Shown here: positions 19,597 to 27,987 of the stretch, piece by piece
Layout: each line of letters begins with the position of its first letter
How positions within the stretch are numbered: position 1 is the first letter of the stretch
NCBI GenBank assembly: GCA_046294345.1
Contig: JBKBJT010000012.1
Span: 1-64,000 of the forward strand
Direction of reading: 5' to 3'
DNA from: Ferrovibrio sp046294345
Lineage (GTDB): Bacteria > Pseudomonadota > Alphaproteobacteria > Ferrovibrionales > Ferrovibrionaceae
Length of the DNA: 64,000 nucleotides
Made by a program: the position numbers and the translations under genes
Notes under the pieces: model-generated
What the model was told of the DNA's origin: nothing
What the model saw: only the letters and a program-made list of their open reading frames with translations
The model's database searches: none

Positions 19597-20106
19597 TTAT
19601 AACCTATTGATTTTCATATGATTTGCCTGAGCGATCAAGGCCTCGATCCCGGCCCCCGAAACCGGGTGCCGCCAATCCGGGGCAATTTCCTGCAGGGGCA
19701 GCAGGACGAACAGCCGCTCCTGCATCCGGGGATGCGGCAGGATCGGGCCACCGCCCTCGCCCCGCAGTTCCAGGCCGCGGTAGTCGATCAGGTCGAGGTC
19801 CAGCACCCGGGCTTCCCAGCGGGCCTGGCGTACCCGGCCAACCGATGCCTCGATCCGATGCAGCAGTGCCAGCAACTGATCCGCCCCCAGCGCCGTATCG
19901 AGTTCCACGACGCCGTTGATGAAATCCGGCTGATCCGAGACCGGCTGTGCGGCAGCCTGCCACCATGAGGAGCGTTTCAGAATCCGAACACCCTCGCGGG
20001 TGAGAAACTGTAGGGCCGCCTCAAGCGTTGCGCGAGGCGCACCATGCTCAACGCTCGGGAGATTTGCTCCCAGGGCGACAAAGATGCCGGACCGCTCTGT
20101 TGCCAT
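19597..20106 (-). CDS. folK: 2-amino-4-hydroxy-6-hydroxymethyldihydropteridine pyrophosphokinase
   Basis: A 169-residue HPPK of the folate pathway, transferring pyrophosphate from ATP to hydroxymethyldihydropterin. Landmarks are FVALGANLPS, SDQPDFINGVVELDT, RWEARVLDLDLIDYRG and LPHPRMQERLFVLLPLQEIA. The conserved acidic residues for Mg2+ are in the DLDLIDY block. It is divergent from the NYN gene; the 96-base spacer (20107-20202) must carry promoters for both directions. Confidence 0.95.
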   Translation of the reverse strand: MATERSGIFVALGANLPSVEHGAPRATLEAALQFLTREGVRILKRSSWWQAAAQPVSDQPDFINGVVELDTALGADQLLALLHRIEASVGRVRQARWEARVLDLDLIDYRGLELRGEGGGPILPHPRMQERLFVLLPLQEIAPDWRHPVSGAGIEALIAQANHMKINRL

Positions 20107-20202
20107 GATTTTATTCTTGCCTTAGGCCTGTCGCCGCCGCACAAAGGATTACATAAGACGTTACGGTCATTGAACCCAAGTCTATACAGCAAGGAATAGA
20201 TC

Positions 20203-20874
20203 ATGAAGTTCTATACGCAGGAGCGCGTGGCGCTCTTCATCGACGGTGCCAACCTTTATTCCGCCGCCCGCAGCCTCGGCTTCGAAATTGATTATCGCCG
20301 CCTGCTCGAAAGCTTCCGCAAGGAATCGCACCTGGTCCGCGCCTTTTACTACACTGCGCTGGTCGAAGATCAGGAATATTCGCCGCTGCGGCCGCTGATC
20401 GACTGGCTGGACTATAACGGCTTCACCATGGTGACCAAGCCGGCCAAGGAATACACCGATGCCATGGGCCGCCGTAAGGTGAAGGGCAACATGGATATCG
20501 AGCTGGCCATCGATGTGATGGAAATGGCGCCCCATGTCGACCATGTCGTGCTGTTTTCGGGCGATGGCGATTTCCGCCGCCTGGTCGAGGCCGTGCAGCG
20601 CAAGGGCGTGCGTGTAAGCGTCGTCAGTTCCACCAAGACCCAGCCGCCGATGGTGGCCGATGAACTGCGACGCCAGGCCGATACCTTCATCGAGTTGCAG
20701 GACCTGATGCCGAAGATCATGCGCGATCAGGCCGGCCGCGATCAGTCGCGCAGTGCCGGCGTGCATGCGACGCTGCGGACCGGCCAGGGCAATGTCGCGC
20801 CATCCAGCCCGGCCCAGGCGATGGATGATTTCGATGAGATCGACACGGCCGATCCGCGCAAGCATCTGCGCTGA
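20203..20874 (+). CDS. NYN domain (LabA/DUF88-like) protein
   Basis: A 223-residue protein with the NYN PIN-like ribonuclease fold. Acidic site residues are visible in ALFIDGANLYSAA (first Asp), KGNMDIELAIDVMEMA and VLFSGDGDFRRLVEAVQRKG. The C-terminal ~50 residues (after DLMPKIMRDQ) are low-complexity and probably disordered. It has a close AAGGAA ribosome-binding site. Relatives occupy this same position next to folK in many alphaproteobacteria; a role in RNA processing is presumed but unproven. Confidence 0.9.
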   Translation: MKFYTQERVALFIDGANLYSAARSLGFEIDYRRLLESFRKESHLVRAFYYTALVEDQEYSPLRPLIDWLDYNGFTMVTKPAKEYTDAMGRRKVKGNMDIELAIDVMEMAPHVDHVVLFSGDGDFRRLVEAVQRKGVRVSVVSSTKTQPPMVADELRRQADTFIELQDLMPKIMRDQAGRDQSRSAGVHATLRTGQGNVAPSSPAQAMDDFDEIDTADPRKHLR

Positions 20875-20894
20875 CCAGCCTGCCTTTCGCCCCA

Positions 20895-21533
20895 ATGACC
20901 GCCGTCGCCCAGCCGGGCCATGACTGCCCGCTCTGCCCGCGCCTTGCCCAGTTCCGCGACGCGAACCGCCAGGCCTATCCGGATTTCTTCAACGGCCCGG
21001 TGCCGCCCTGGGGCGACAACAATCCGGCATTGCTGGTGGTCGGGCTGGCACCGGGGCTGAAAGGCGCCAACCGCACGGGGCGGCCCTTTACCGGCGACTA
21101 TGCCGGCGATCTGCTCTACAGCACGCTGATCAAATACGGTTTTGCCAAGGGCGTGTTCCGCGCCGATCCGAATGACGGGCTGCAGCTCGTGCGCTGCCGC
21201 ATCACCAACGCGGTGAAATGCGTGCCGCCGGAAAACAAGCCGACACCAGCGGAAACCAAAATCTGCCGCAGCAGCTTCCTGGTGCATGAGATTGCGGCGT
21301 TGAAGAACCTGAAGGCCATCCTGGCATTGGGACAGATCGCCCATATCGCCGTGCTCGATACGCTGAAGGTGAAACGCGCTTCGGCCCCATTCGGCCATGG
21401 CTCGGAACACAGGATGCCGAATGGCACGACGCTGTTCTCCAGCTATCACTGCTCGCGTTACAACACCAATACCGGTCGCCTGACCGAGGCGATGTTCCAT
21501 TCGGTGTTCGACAGGATTGCCGCCGCCGTCTGA
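20895..21533 (+). CDS. Uracil-DNA glycosylase, family 5 (UdgB-like)
   Basis: A 212-residue DNA repair enzyme of the UDG superfamily. Four N-terminal-half cysteines (CPLCPRL, VRCRI, VKCVPP) fit the iron-sulfur cluster of families 4/5. The catalytic block is VVGLAPGLKGANRTGRPFTGDYAGD region, where family 5 lacks the usual catalytic Asp/Asn. The second motif is SSYHCSRYNTNTGRLT, typical of UdgB. It would remove uracil and hypoxanthine-type bases. It follows the NYN gene by 20 bases on the same strand. Confidence 0.9.
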   Translation: MTAVAQPGHDCPLCPRLAQFRDANRQAYPDFFNGPVPPWGDNNPALLVVGLAPGLKGANRTGRPFTGDYAGDLLYSTLIKYGFAKGVFRADPNDGLQLVRCRITNAVKCVPPENKPTPAETKICRSSFLVHEIAALKNLKAILALGQIAHIAVLDTLKVKRASAPFGHGSEHRMPNGTTLFSSYHCSRYNTNTGRLTEAMFHSVFDRIAAAV

Positions 21534-21557
21534 TCGACGGCGACGGCAAAGCCGGCA

Positions 21558-23141
21558 TCAGGCTTTTGGCTTCATCATCGCCGCATTGAAACGGCGCTCC
21601 GGGCGTGGCGTGATCACGATTTCCTGCTTGCCGGCCAGCACCCAGTTCGGATGGAAAACCGGAATGATGGCCTGTTCTTCCATGCAGGCCTCGATGGATT
21701 CCTGCACATACTGCTTGCGCTTCACCGGATCCATCTCACCCTGGGCCTTCTCGATCAAAGCATCGAGCCTGGCATTCGAAAATTTGGTGCGGTTGCCGGT
21801 GCCATAGATGCCGCCCGGCGTGTGAACCAGGGCACGCGGACCGATCGAGGCCTCCTCGGTGCCGTACTGGGCCATGAAAACCGAATATTCCTGCTTGGTG
21901 GCCTGGCTGAAAAACACCGTGCCCGGCATGGCCTCCACATTTACCTGCAGGCCCAGCCGCGTCCAGCCCTGACCAACCGCCTGGGCGATGTCGCGGTCCT
22001 TCGGATACCGATCGCCAGTGGCATGCAGAGTGATCTTGAAGCCGTTCTCATAACCGGCTTCCTTCAGCAGGGCCTTGGCCTTGTTGAGATCGAAGGGATC
22101 GACCTTGAGTTTCTGGCTGGTGCCCTCGAAGCGCGACGGCAGGAATTGCGAGGCCGGCGTGCCGGAGCCATCAAGCAGGCGATCAACGATAAGCTGCCGG
22201 TTGATCGCGAGCGACAACGCCTTGCGCACGCGCCGATCCTTCAGAGGATTGTCCTTCAGCGGCGGCTGACCATCCTTGGCCGAGACGAACGGGCTCTGAT
22301 CGCGCACGGCATCCATGGCGATATACTGCACCGTGGACGATGGGCCGGTGGCGATGGCAAAACGCTTGTCGTCGCGAATACGGGGCACATCCAGGGTCGG
22401 GACTTCGTCAATGGCATCGACATCGCCGGCCAGCAACGCCGCGATGCGCCCGGCATCGCCCTTGATCACCCGCTCGGTCACTTTTGCCCAGGGCTGCTTC
22501 CCTCCCCAGTAGCCGTCATTACGCTCGATGACGAGATGCTGGCTGTTCACCCATTCGAGCAACTTGTAAGGACCGGTCCCTACCGCGGCGGTGCCCGCAT
22601 TGAAATCGGCGGTGCTGGCCTCGGCATATTTCTTCGAGATGATGAAAACACGCGCCAGGTCGGTCGCCAGGGTCGGATTCGGAGTGGCCGTCGTAAAGCG
22701 GATGCGATGATCGCCCAGCTTCTCCGACTTGACGATGGAGCGCGTGAATTGCGTGAAGGGATTGGGGCTGTTGGGCACCTTCGGCACACGATCCAGCGTG
22801 GCCAGCACGTCATCGGCCGTGAAGGCCGAACCGTCATGGAACTTCACGTTCTGCCGCAACTCGAATTCCCAGGTCAGAGGGTCGACATTGCGCCACGCGG
22901 TCGCCAATCCGGGCACGGCATTGAGTTCATCATTCAGGGAGAGCAGCGCATCGAAGATCAGGGAATGCGATGAAGCCTGGGGGAAACCATTAAAGAAATG
23001 CGGGTCGAGCGTATTCAGTTCGAGCTTGGTGCCGATGCGCAGATGCGCGGTGGTCTGCGCGAAACCGCGCGAAGCCAAACTGCCGGCAGCCAGCACCGCG
23101 AAGGTGCCGCCCATGAACAGGCGCCGCGATACGATAGTCAT
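21558..23141 (-). CDS. ABC transporter substrate-binding protein, family 5 (peptide type)
   Basis: A 527-residue periplasmic binding protein of the SBP_bac_5 type. The N-terminus MTIVSRRLFMGGTFAVLAAG has a twin-arginine-like motif and a hydrophobic core with a likely AFAQ-type cleavage (SRGFAQTT). Family blocks include TWEFELRQNVKFHDGSAFTADDV and RKALSLAINRQLIVDRLL. It would bind a peptide or similar solute for an ABC importer, but no permease or ATPase gene is nearby. I chose the ATG at 23141 because AAGGAAGG is spaced correctly for it and abuts the alternative ATG at 23150. It is divergent from the M81 peptidase gene. Confidence 0.92.
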   Translation of the reverse strand: MTIVSRRLFMGGTFAVLAAGSLASRGFAQTTAHLRIGTKLELNTLDPHFFNGFPQASSHSLIFDALLSLNDELNAVPGLATAWRNVDPLTWEFELRQNVKFHDGSAFTADDVLATLDRVPKVPNSPNPFTQFTRSIVKSEKLGDHRIRFTTATPNPTLATDLARVFIISKKYAEASTADFNAGTAAVGTGPYKLLEWVNSQHLVIERNDGYWGGKQPWAKVTERVIKGDAGRIAALLAGDVDAIDEVPTLDVPRIRDDKRFAIATGPSSTVQYIAMDAVRDQSPFVSAKDGQPPLKDNPLKDRRVRKALSLAINRQLIVDRLLDGSGTPASQFLPSRFEGTSQKLKVDPFDLNKAKALLKEAGYENGFKITLHATGDRYPKDRDIAQAVGQGWTRLGLQVNVEAMPGTVFFSQATKQEYSVFMAQYGTEEASIGPRALVHTPGGIYGTGNRTKFSNARLDALIEKAQGEMDPVKRKQYVQESIEACMEEQAIIPVFHPNWVLAGKQEIVITPRPERRFNAAMMKPKA

Positions 23142-23211
23142 TCCCTGCATCCTTCCTTTATGATTTTACTGCGGTCATTATTGAGTGTCGCAAGGAGTCG
23201 GGTGTCAACAC

Positions 23212-24765
23212 ATGATGCGGTCTGAAACCATAACGTCCGGTAATACATCCTCAAGAGCACCGCGCATCGCGGTCGGTGGCTTCATGCTGGAAAGCAATGG
23301 CCATGCGCCGGTTTCGACCCGCGAGGAATTCGTTGCCAATGTACTGCTGGAAGGCGAAGCCCTGCTCGCCGACCTGGCCGGTGCCAATCCGCGCAGCCCG
23401 ACGACGCTGACCGGCTTTACGGCGGCCATGGATGCCAGCGGACCATGGGACTGCGTGCCGCTGATCATGGCTGCCGTGGGCGCGTCCGGCCCGGTCGACC
23501 AGCCGTTTTTCGAATGGGTGATCGAACGCCTGCGCCTGCATCTGCGCAATGCCGGCCCGCTGGATGGGGTTTTCCTCTCGCAGCATGGCGCTGCAACCGC
23601 CACAGGCGATATCGACCCCGACGGCACCGTCTTTCGCGCGGTGCGCGAGATTGTCGGGCCCGATGTGCCGATTGTCGCCACACTGGATCTGCATGCCAAT
23701 GTCAGCCAGGCCATGGTGGATGCTGCCGATGTGCTGGTCGCCTATCGCTGCAACCCGCATACCGACATGCCGGATCGGGGCGCGGACTGCGCCCGCCATC
23801 TGCGCGCCATGCTGGCCGGCATGAAGCCTCATGCCGCTTTCGTCAAACTGCCCTTCATTCCGCCCTCGACCAGCCAGAACACCAAGTCCGGGCCCTATGC
23901 CGACGTGATTGCCTATGGCCAGTCGCAGGTCAAGGACGGGGTGATCGACGTTTCGGTGTCGTCCGGCTTTACCCTGGGCGATACACCAAAAAACGGCATG
24001 TCGGTGATCGCCACCGCCACCGATCCAGCCAAAGCAAAAGCCGTGGCGCGTGATGTCGCAGCGTTTGCGTGGTCGCAGCGGCAGCGTTTCATCGCCCGCC
24101 TTACCCCGTTGCAGGACGCCACGGCGATGGCGTTGGCCTGCGGTCGTGAGGCTGGCCGGCCGGCTCTTTTGTTTGCCGATGTGGCGGATAATCCCGGTGG
24201 CGGTGGCCGCGGCAATACGTCCTACATTCTCGCCGCTTTCCACAAAGCCGGCGTGCAGGGCTGCGCCATCGGTCCGGTCTTTGATCCAGAACTGGCTGCC
24301 GAGGCACATCGGCTGGGTCTGGGTGCTGAGTTCGAGGCGCGCTTCAACCGCAGCGAAACCACCACCTTCTCCGAAACTTTCACCGCGCCGGGCAAGGTTG
24401 TCGCACTCAGCGACGGCGTTTTCGTCGGCCGCCGCGGCATGGCAGCAGGCCGTACGCTCGATATCGGCCCCTCGGCCGTGATCGCGGTGGGTGGCATCCA
24501 GGTGGTGGTGACCACCATCCGGCACCAGGCGCTTGATCCGATGTATTTTGAGACTTTCGGGATCGATATCGCAAAACTGCGCTGCCTGGTGGTGAAGTCG
24601 CGCGGCCATTTCCGCGCCGCTCTCGATGAATTCTTCCCCGATGATCGCATCATCGAGGTGGACGTACCCGGGCTGACCACCCCTGTTTTACAGAATGTGC
24701 CCTGGCGGCAGGTGCCAAGGCCGATCTATCCCCTGGACCCGGATATGCAGTGGTCTCCTCCCTGA
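23212..24765 (+). CDS. M81 family metallopeptidase (MlrC-like), second copy
   Basis: About 517 residues. Same family as the gene at 6631-8148 but clearly diverged. Landmarks are VGGFMLESNGHAPVSTREEF (where the other copy has QHETN), SQHGAATATGDIDPDG, ATLDLHANVSQAMVDAAD and YRCNPHTDMPDRG. The first motif lacks the QHETN form, with E and N kept in LESNGH. It is divergent from a peptide-type ABC binding protein, and M81 genes often accompany such transporters, so a periplasm-derived peptide substrate is a reasonable inference. Start is uncertain between GTG 23185 and ATGs at 23212/23215. Confidence 0.88.
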   Translation: MMRSETITSGNTSSRAPRIAVGGFMLESNGHAPVSTREEFVANVLLEGEALLADLAGANPRSPTTLTGFTAAMDASGPWDCVPLIMAAVGASGPVDQPFFEWVIERLRLHLRNAGPLDGVFLSQHGAATATGDIDPDGTVFRAVREIVGPDVPIVATLDLHANVSQAMVDAADVLVAYRCNPHTDMPDRGADCARHLRAMLAGMKPHAAFVKLPFIPPSTSQNTKSGPYADVIAYGQSQVKDGVIDVSVSSGFTLGDTPKNGMSVIATATDPAKAKAVARDVAAFAWSQRQRFIARLTPLQDATAMALACGREAGRPALLFADVADNPGGGGRGNTSYILAAFHKAGVQGCAIGPVFDPELAAEAHRLGLGAEFEARFNRSETTTFSETFTAPGKVVALSDGVFVGRRGMAAGRTLDIGPSAVIAVGGIQVVVTTIRHQALDPMYFETFGIDIAKLRCLVVKSRGHFRAALDEFFPDDRIIEVDVPGLTTPVLQNVPWRQVPRPIYPLDPDMQWSPP

Positions 24766-24969
24766 GGAGATCCGATAAGAACATATTGGCAATAATTGCC
24801 TCATGATATAGAATTATTTCCTATATCATGAGGCGCGTCATTATGAAAAAGAACATTTCTGCTGAAAAAAAATACTTCTGCAATAAAGTCCGGCGATACG
24901 GTTTTTGATCATCTGACCCGGCAGCATGACCTGCGATCTGCCGCCGCCCATTTTCCGTCACGGACCGGA
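24766..24969. other. AT-rich intergenic/5' region of the hydroxylase gene
   Basis: About 200 bases noticeably richer in A+T than both neighbours. It contains a 14-bp inverted repeat (24798-24834), a start codon at 24843 and an eight-A run at 24865-24872 that separates that start codon from the frame of the downstream gene. Confidence 0.6.
24798..24834. promoter_or_regulatory. Perfect 14-bp inverted repeat
   Basis: GCCTCATGATATAG (24798-24811) and its exact reverse complement CTATATCATGAGGC (24821-24834) flank a 9-base AT-only-but-one loop. It lies 33 bases after the M81 stop and 8 bases before the ATG at 24843. There is no T run, so an operator or an RNA hairpin that hides the ribosome-binding region is as likely as a terminator. 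Confidence 0.6.
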
Positions 24970-25761
24970 TTGCTGCAGCAATATACGATCAGTTTCAATC
25001 TGCCGGCTCTCGCAGCCGCCTGCCAGGCCGTGATCGCGCGCTACGGGCTGCGCGGCTTCCGCAACACCGAGGATGACAGTGACGCCCCTGCCTATGGTTC
25101 GCTGTCGCTCACCTGCAATCCGGATCGCGACGGCGATCCCCATTCCTCAACGCTGGGTTCGGCATATCTGAAACACGGCCAGTATTTCTACGCCACGCCG
25201 CAAAGCCGCGCGCAGATGCCGGTGCAGAAAGGCGATTACTACGACACCTATTCCTTCCGGCGGCTCACGCCGGCCGGCAGCTTTGGCGCCTTGGGTGAGT
25301 TGTTGCGCGGGTTCCGTCTGCGGGTGGTGCGTTCGCGCCTCAGCGTGATCCAGGCCAATCGCGCCGAAGCCAGCCAGTTTTCTTTCGGCTGGCATCGGGA
25401 CGAGACGGTATTTCACAACCTGCGCATCAACATCCCGATCTGGACCACGCCGGACCATCTTCTGGAAATCGAGACCGAGCGAGATCGGCCCGATCCCGCT
25501 TCGACAACGATCCGGCAGTATCATCTCGCCTGCGGCAAGGCCTATTCCTGGGACACCAACAAGCCGCACCGCGTTTTCACGCGGCATATCAACACGCAAT
25601 CGCGCTGCCATCTGGTGATCGGCCTGGCGCCCTGGTTCGATTACGATCCAGATGACGATTCATGGCAACCCAATGCCTATTTCGGCAGGGTTCATCCGCA
25701 CGACATCGTCGCGGCCGGCCTGGCGCATCCGCTGATCGGACAATTGTCGGATCAACCGTAA
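24843..25761 (+). CDS. Aspartyl/asparaginyl beta-hydroxylase-like 2-oxoglutarate oxygenase (5' end apparently frameshifted)
   Basis: The long frame, open from 24847 to 25761, encodes a cupin-fold Fe(II)/2-oxoglutarate oxygenase. FGWHRDETVFHNLRINIPI gives the HxD iron ligands and the GKAYSWDTNKPHRVF block the distal histidine, as in aspartyl/asparaginyl hydroxylases and proline 3-hydroxylase relatives. In that frame the first usable start is a TTG at 24970 (263 residues). An ATG at 24843 opens a different frame (MKKNISAEKKYF) that stops at 24908. Removing one base from the eight-A run joins MKKNISAEK to NTSAIKSGDTVFDHLTRQH and the domain. So either the TTG is used, the run is slippery, or there is a mutation or read error. 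It overlaps the convergent molybdoenzyme gene by 10 bases. Substrate unknown. Confidence 0.75.
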
Positions 25762-26423
25762 CGCTCTTCCTTCCAGGGATCGCCGGTGTTGTGATAACCG
25801 CGCACCTCCCAGTAGCCGGGCGCGTCGCGGTCGAGGAAGGCGATATGCTTGATCCATTTCGCCGATTTCCAAAAATAGAATTTCGGCATCACGATACGCA
25901 CCGGCCCGCCATGTTCGCGGGTCAGCGGCGATCCTTCCCAGGAATGCGCCAGCAGCACATCGGAAGCGGCAAACATCTCCAGCGTCACGTTGGTGGCGTA
26001 GCCGTCGTAGGACTGGAAGACGATGTGGCGCGCATCGGCATGCGGTTTCACCAGCTTGAGAAAATCAGTCGCCAGCACGCCGCTCCAGCGGTTGTCGTAG
26101 CGGGACCAGGCGGTGACGCAGTGGATATCGGAGACGGTATCGGTCTGCGGCAGGTCGAGAAAATCGTTCCAGGTCAGCTTGAGCGGCTTCTGTACCAGCC
26201 CGCCAACAGTAAGCTGCCAGCGGTCGAGCAGGATATTCGGCTGCACGCCGAGATCGAGTACTGGCCAGTCGCGCACAAGGCGTTGGCCCGGCGGCAGGCG
26301 CCGCTGATTCGAGGCCGCTGTTTCCCCGGTCAGCAGACGGCCGTCCCTGGCCCATTGCTGCTTCGAGGCGATCAGTTTGTCCTTGATCTGGCCGATCAGG
26401 CCCGGTTTGTAATCGTCGCTCAT
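25752..26423 (-). CDS. Sulfite-oxidase-like molybdopterin-dependent oxidoreductase
   Basis: A 223-residue protein of the Oxidored_molyb family. The molybdenum-ligating cysteine is in SDIHCVTAWSRYDNRWSGV, and the cofactor-binding end has HGGPVRIVMPKFYFWKSAKW. There is no signal peptide, haem domain or membrane anchor, so it resembles short cytoplasmic YuiH-type proteins rather than periplasmic MsrP. Molybdenum cofactor genes moaC and moeA occur at 46992-48679. It overlaps the convergent hydroxylase gene by 10 bases. Substrate unknown. Confidence 0.87.
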   Translation of the reverse strand: MSDDYKPGLIGQIKDKLIASKQQWARDGRLLTGETAASNQRRLPPGQRLVRDWPVLDLGVQPNILLDRWQLTVGGLVQKPLKLTWNDFLDLPQTDTVSDIHCVTAWSRYDNRWSGVLATDFLKLVKPHADARHIVFQSYDGYATNVTLEMFAASDVLLAHSWEGSPLTREHGGPVRIVMPKFYFWKSAKWIKHIAFLDRDAPGYWEVRGYHNTGDPWKEERYG

Positions 26424-26448
26424 CGCAGCCTCCCGAAGGGTTACGCGA

Positions 26449-26916
26449 TCACTCCCTGCCCTTGTTCCGCATCAACCGATGCTTTTCGCGATCCCAGTCG
26501 CGGGTCTTCTCGGTCTCACGTTTGTCATGCAGCTTCTTGCCACGGGCCAGCGCGATCTTGACCTTCGCACGGCCGCGTTCGTTGAAATATATGCTCAAAG
26601 GCACCAAAGTCACGCCACCGCGTTTCAGCGCACCGATAAGCTTGTCGATTTCCTTGTGCTTGAGCAGCAATTTGCGCTGGCGCCGCGGCTCATGATTGAA
26701 GCGGTTCGCACCGGCATATTCCGGGATATGCGAGTTCACCAGCCAGATTTCGCCGCCCTGCTCGGCCGCATAGGCGTCCTGGATGCTGGCACGACCGCCG
26801 CGCAGGCTTTTCACCTCCGAGCCGACCAGCACGATGCCGGCATCGAAGGTTTCGTCCAGATGATAATCAAAACGCGCACGGCGGTTATCGGCCACCGTGC
26901 GCGGTTGCTGGGCCAT
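26449..26916 (-). CDS. smpB: SsrA-binding protein SmpB
   Basis: A 155-residue tmRNA partner used in trans-translation to rescue stalled ribosomes. Family blocks are VLVGSEVKSLRGGRASIQDA, HIPEYAGANRFNHEPRRQRK and the basic C-terminal tail KRETEKTRDWDREKHRLMRN that mimics codon-anticodon pairing. It starts 6 bases after the dapA stop, and the A/G-rich codons of dapA's lysine tail supply the purine-rich stretch upstream of its ATG. Confidence 0.97.
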   Translation of the reverse strand: MAQQPRTVADNRRARFDYHLDETFDAGIVLVGSEVKSLRGGRASIQDAYAAEQGGEIWLVNSHIPEYAGANRFNHEPRRQRKLLLKHKEIDKLIGALKRGGVTLVPLSIYFNERGRAKVKIALARGKKLHDKRETEKTRDWDREKHRLMRNKGRE

Positions 26917-26922
26917 GAAAAC

Positions 26923-27846
26923 TTACTTCTTCTTTTTCTTCACGGCGGACTTGCCCGAGGATTTCTGCTTCGGGCCGGTCAGGCCGAGCTGCTTGACCAG
27001 CGCCTTGACGCGGTCGGTGGTCGCCTTGCTGGACGGCACCATCGGCAGGCGCAGTTCGGCCGTGCAGATGCCCAGCAGCTCGGCGGCATATTTCACCGGG
27101 CCGGGGCTGGTTTCGGCGAACAACGCCTTGTGCAGTGGCATCAGCTTTTCCTGGATCGCCAGTGCCTTGGCATGGTCGCCCGACAGGCTAGCCTCCTGCA
27201 TCTGCGAGACCAGCTTGGGCGCGATGTTGCCGGTCACCGAAATACAGCCCGTGCCGCCATGTGCGTTGAAGGCAATCGCGGTCGTGTCGTCGCCGTCGAG
27301 CTGGCAGAATTTCGGACCCGAGGCGATGCGTTGCAACAGCGGACGCTCGATATTGCCGGTGGCATCCTTCACACCCTTGATGCGCGGCAGCTTGGACAAA
27401 GCCGCCATGGTCTCGACCGACATGTCGATCACGCAGCGCGGCGGGATGTTGTAGATGAAGATCGGAATCTTCGTCGCGTCGTGGATCGCCTTGTAATGGG
27501 CATACAGGCCAGCCTGGGTCGGCTTGTTGTAATACGGCGTCACGACCAGGGCCGCATCGGCCCCGGCCTCCTGGGCATGCCTGGTCAGCTCGATCGCCTC
27601 GTCGGTCGAGTTCGAGCCGGTACCGGCCATGACCGGCACACGGCCATGGGCCGCCTCGATGCAGATTTCCACCACGCGTTTGTGTTCGTCATGGCTCAGC
27701 GTGGGCGACTCGCCCGTGGTACCGACCGGCACCAGGCCATGGGTACCCTGGGCAATCTGCCATTCGACGAAATCGCCGAACGCTTTCTCGTCCACCTTCC
27801 CCTTCCTGAACGGGGTGATCAGTGCGACGAACGAGCCCTTGAACAT
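26923..27846 (-). CDS. dapA: 4-hydroxy-tetrahydrodipicolinate synthase
   Basis: A 307-residue TIM-barrel enzyme condensing pyruvate with aspartate semialdehyde in lysine and diaminopimelate synthesis. VPVGTTGESPTLSHDEH is the family start block, the tyrosine is in VVTPYYNKPTQ, and the Schiff-base lysine in RIKGVKDATGN. The C-terminus carries an unusual lysine-rich extension (GPKQKSSGKSAVKKKKK) beyond the normal end. Its order with smpB is a common alphaproteobacterial pair, and it diverges from the lytic transglycosylase gene. Confidence 0.96.
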   Translation of the reverse strand: MFKGSFVALITPFRKGKVDEKAFGDFVEWQIAQGTHGLVPVGTTGESPTLSHDEHKRVVEICIEAAHGRVPVMAGTGSNSTDEAIELTRHAQEAGADAALVVTPYYNKPTQAGLYAHYKAIHDATKIPIFIYNIPPRCVIDMSVETMAALSKLPRIKGVKDATGNIERPLLQRIASGPKFCQLDGDDTTAIAFNAHGGTGCISVTGNIAPKLVSQMQEASLSGDHAKALAIQEKLMPLHKALFAETSPGPVKYAAELLGICTAELRLPMVPSSKATTDRVKALVKQLGLTGPKQKSSGKSAVKKKKK

Positions 27847-27934
27847 GGTGGTTCCTTTACCTTTGCGCGTTACGAAACGGATAAGTCGCGACCTTACCCG
27901 CGCCGGCAGGCTCCATCAAGGGCAAGCCGCGCTT

Positions 27935-27961
27935 TTGCCGGACCCAGCAGCCTGCTATCAT
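27935..27961 (+). promoter_or_regulatory. Possible sigma-70-type promoter for slt
   Basis: TTGCCG (27935-27940) and TATCAT (27956-27961) lie 26 bases before the GTG start of the lytic transglycosylase. The -10 is good but the spacer is only 15 bases, so this is weak. Confidence 0.3.
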
Positions 27962-27987
27962 CTGCTTGGATTTGCGAAAGATTCGCC

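Noticed and set aside
24843..24908. 21-residue ORF as a separate peptide gene
   Set aside because: More simply explained as the frameshifted start of the hydroxylase gene.
26479..27987. Open frame on the plus strand running through smpB and dapA into slt (1228 codons in total)
   Set aside because: The first half is antisense to two certain genes and has the composition of a GC-rich shadow frame. The slt signal peptide begins at 27988.
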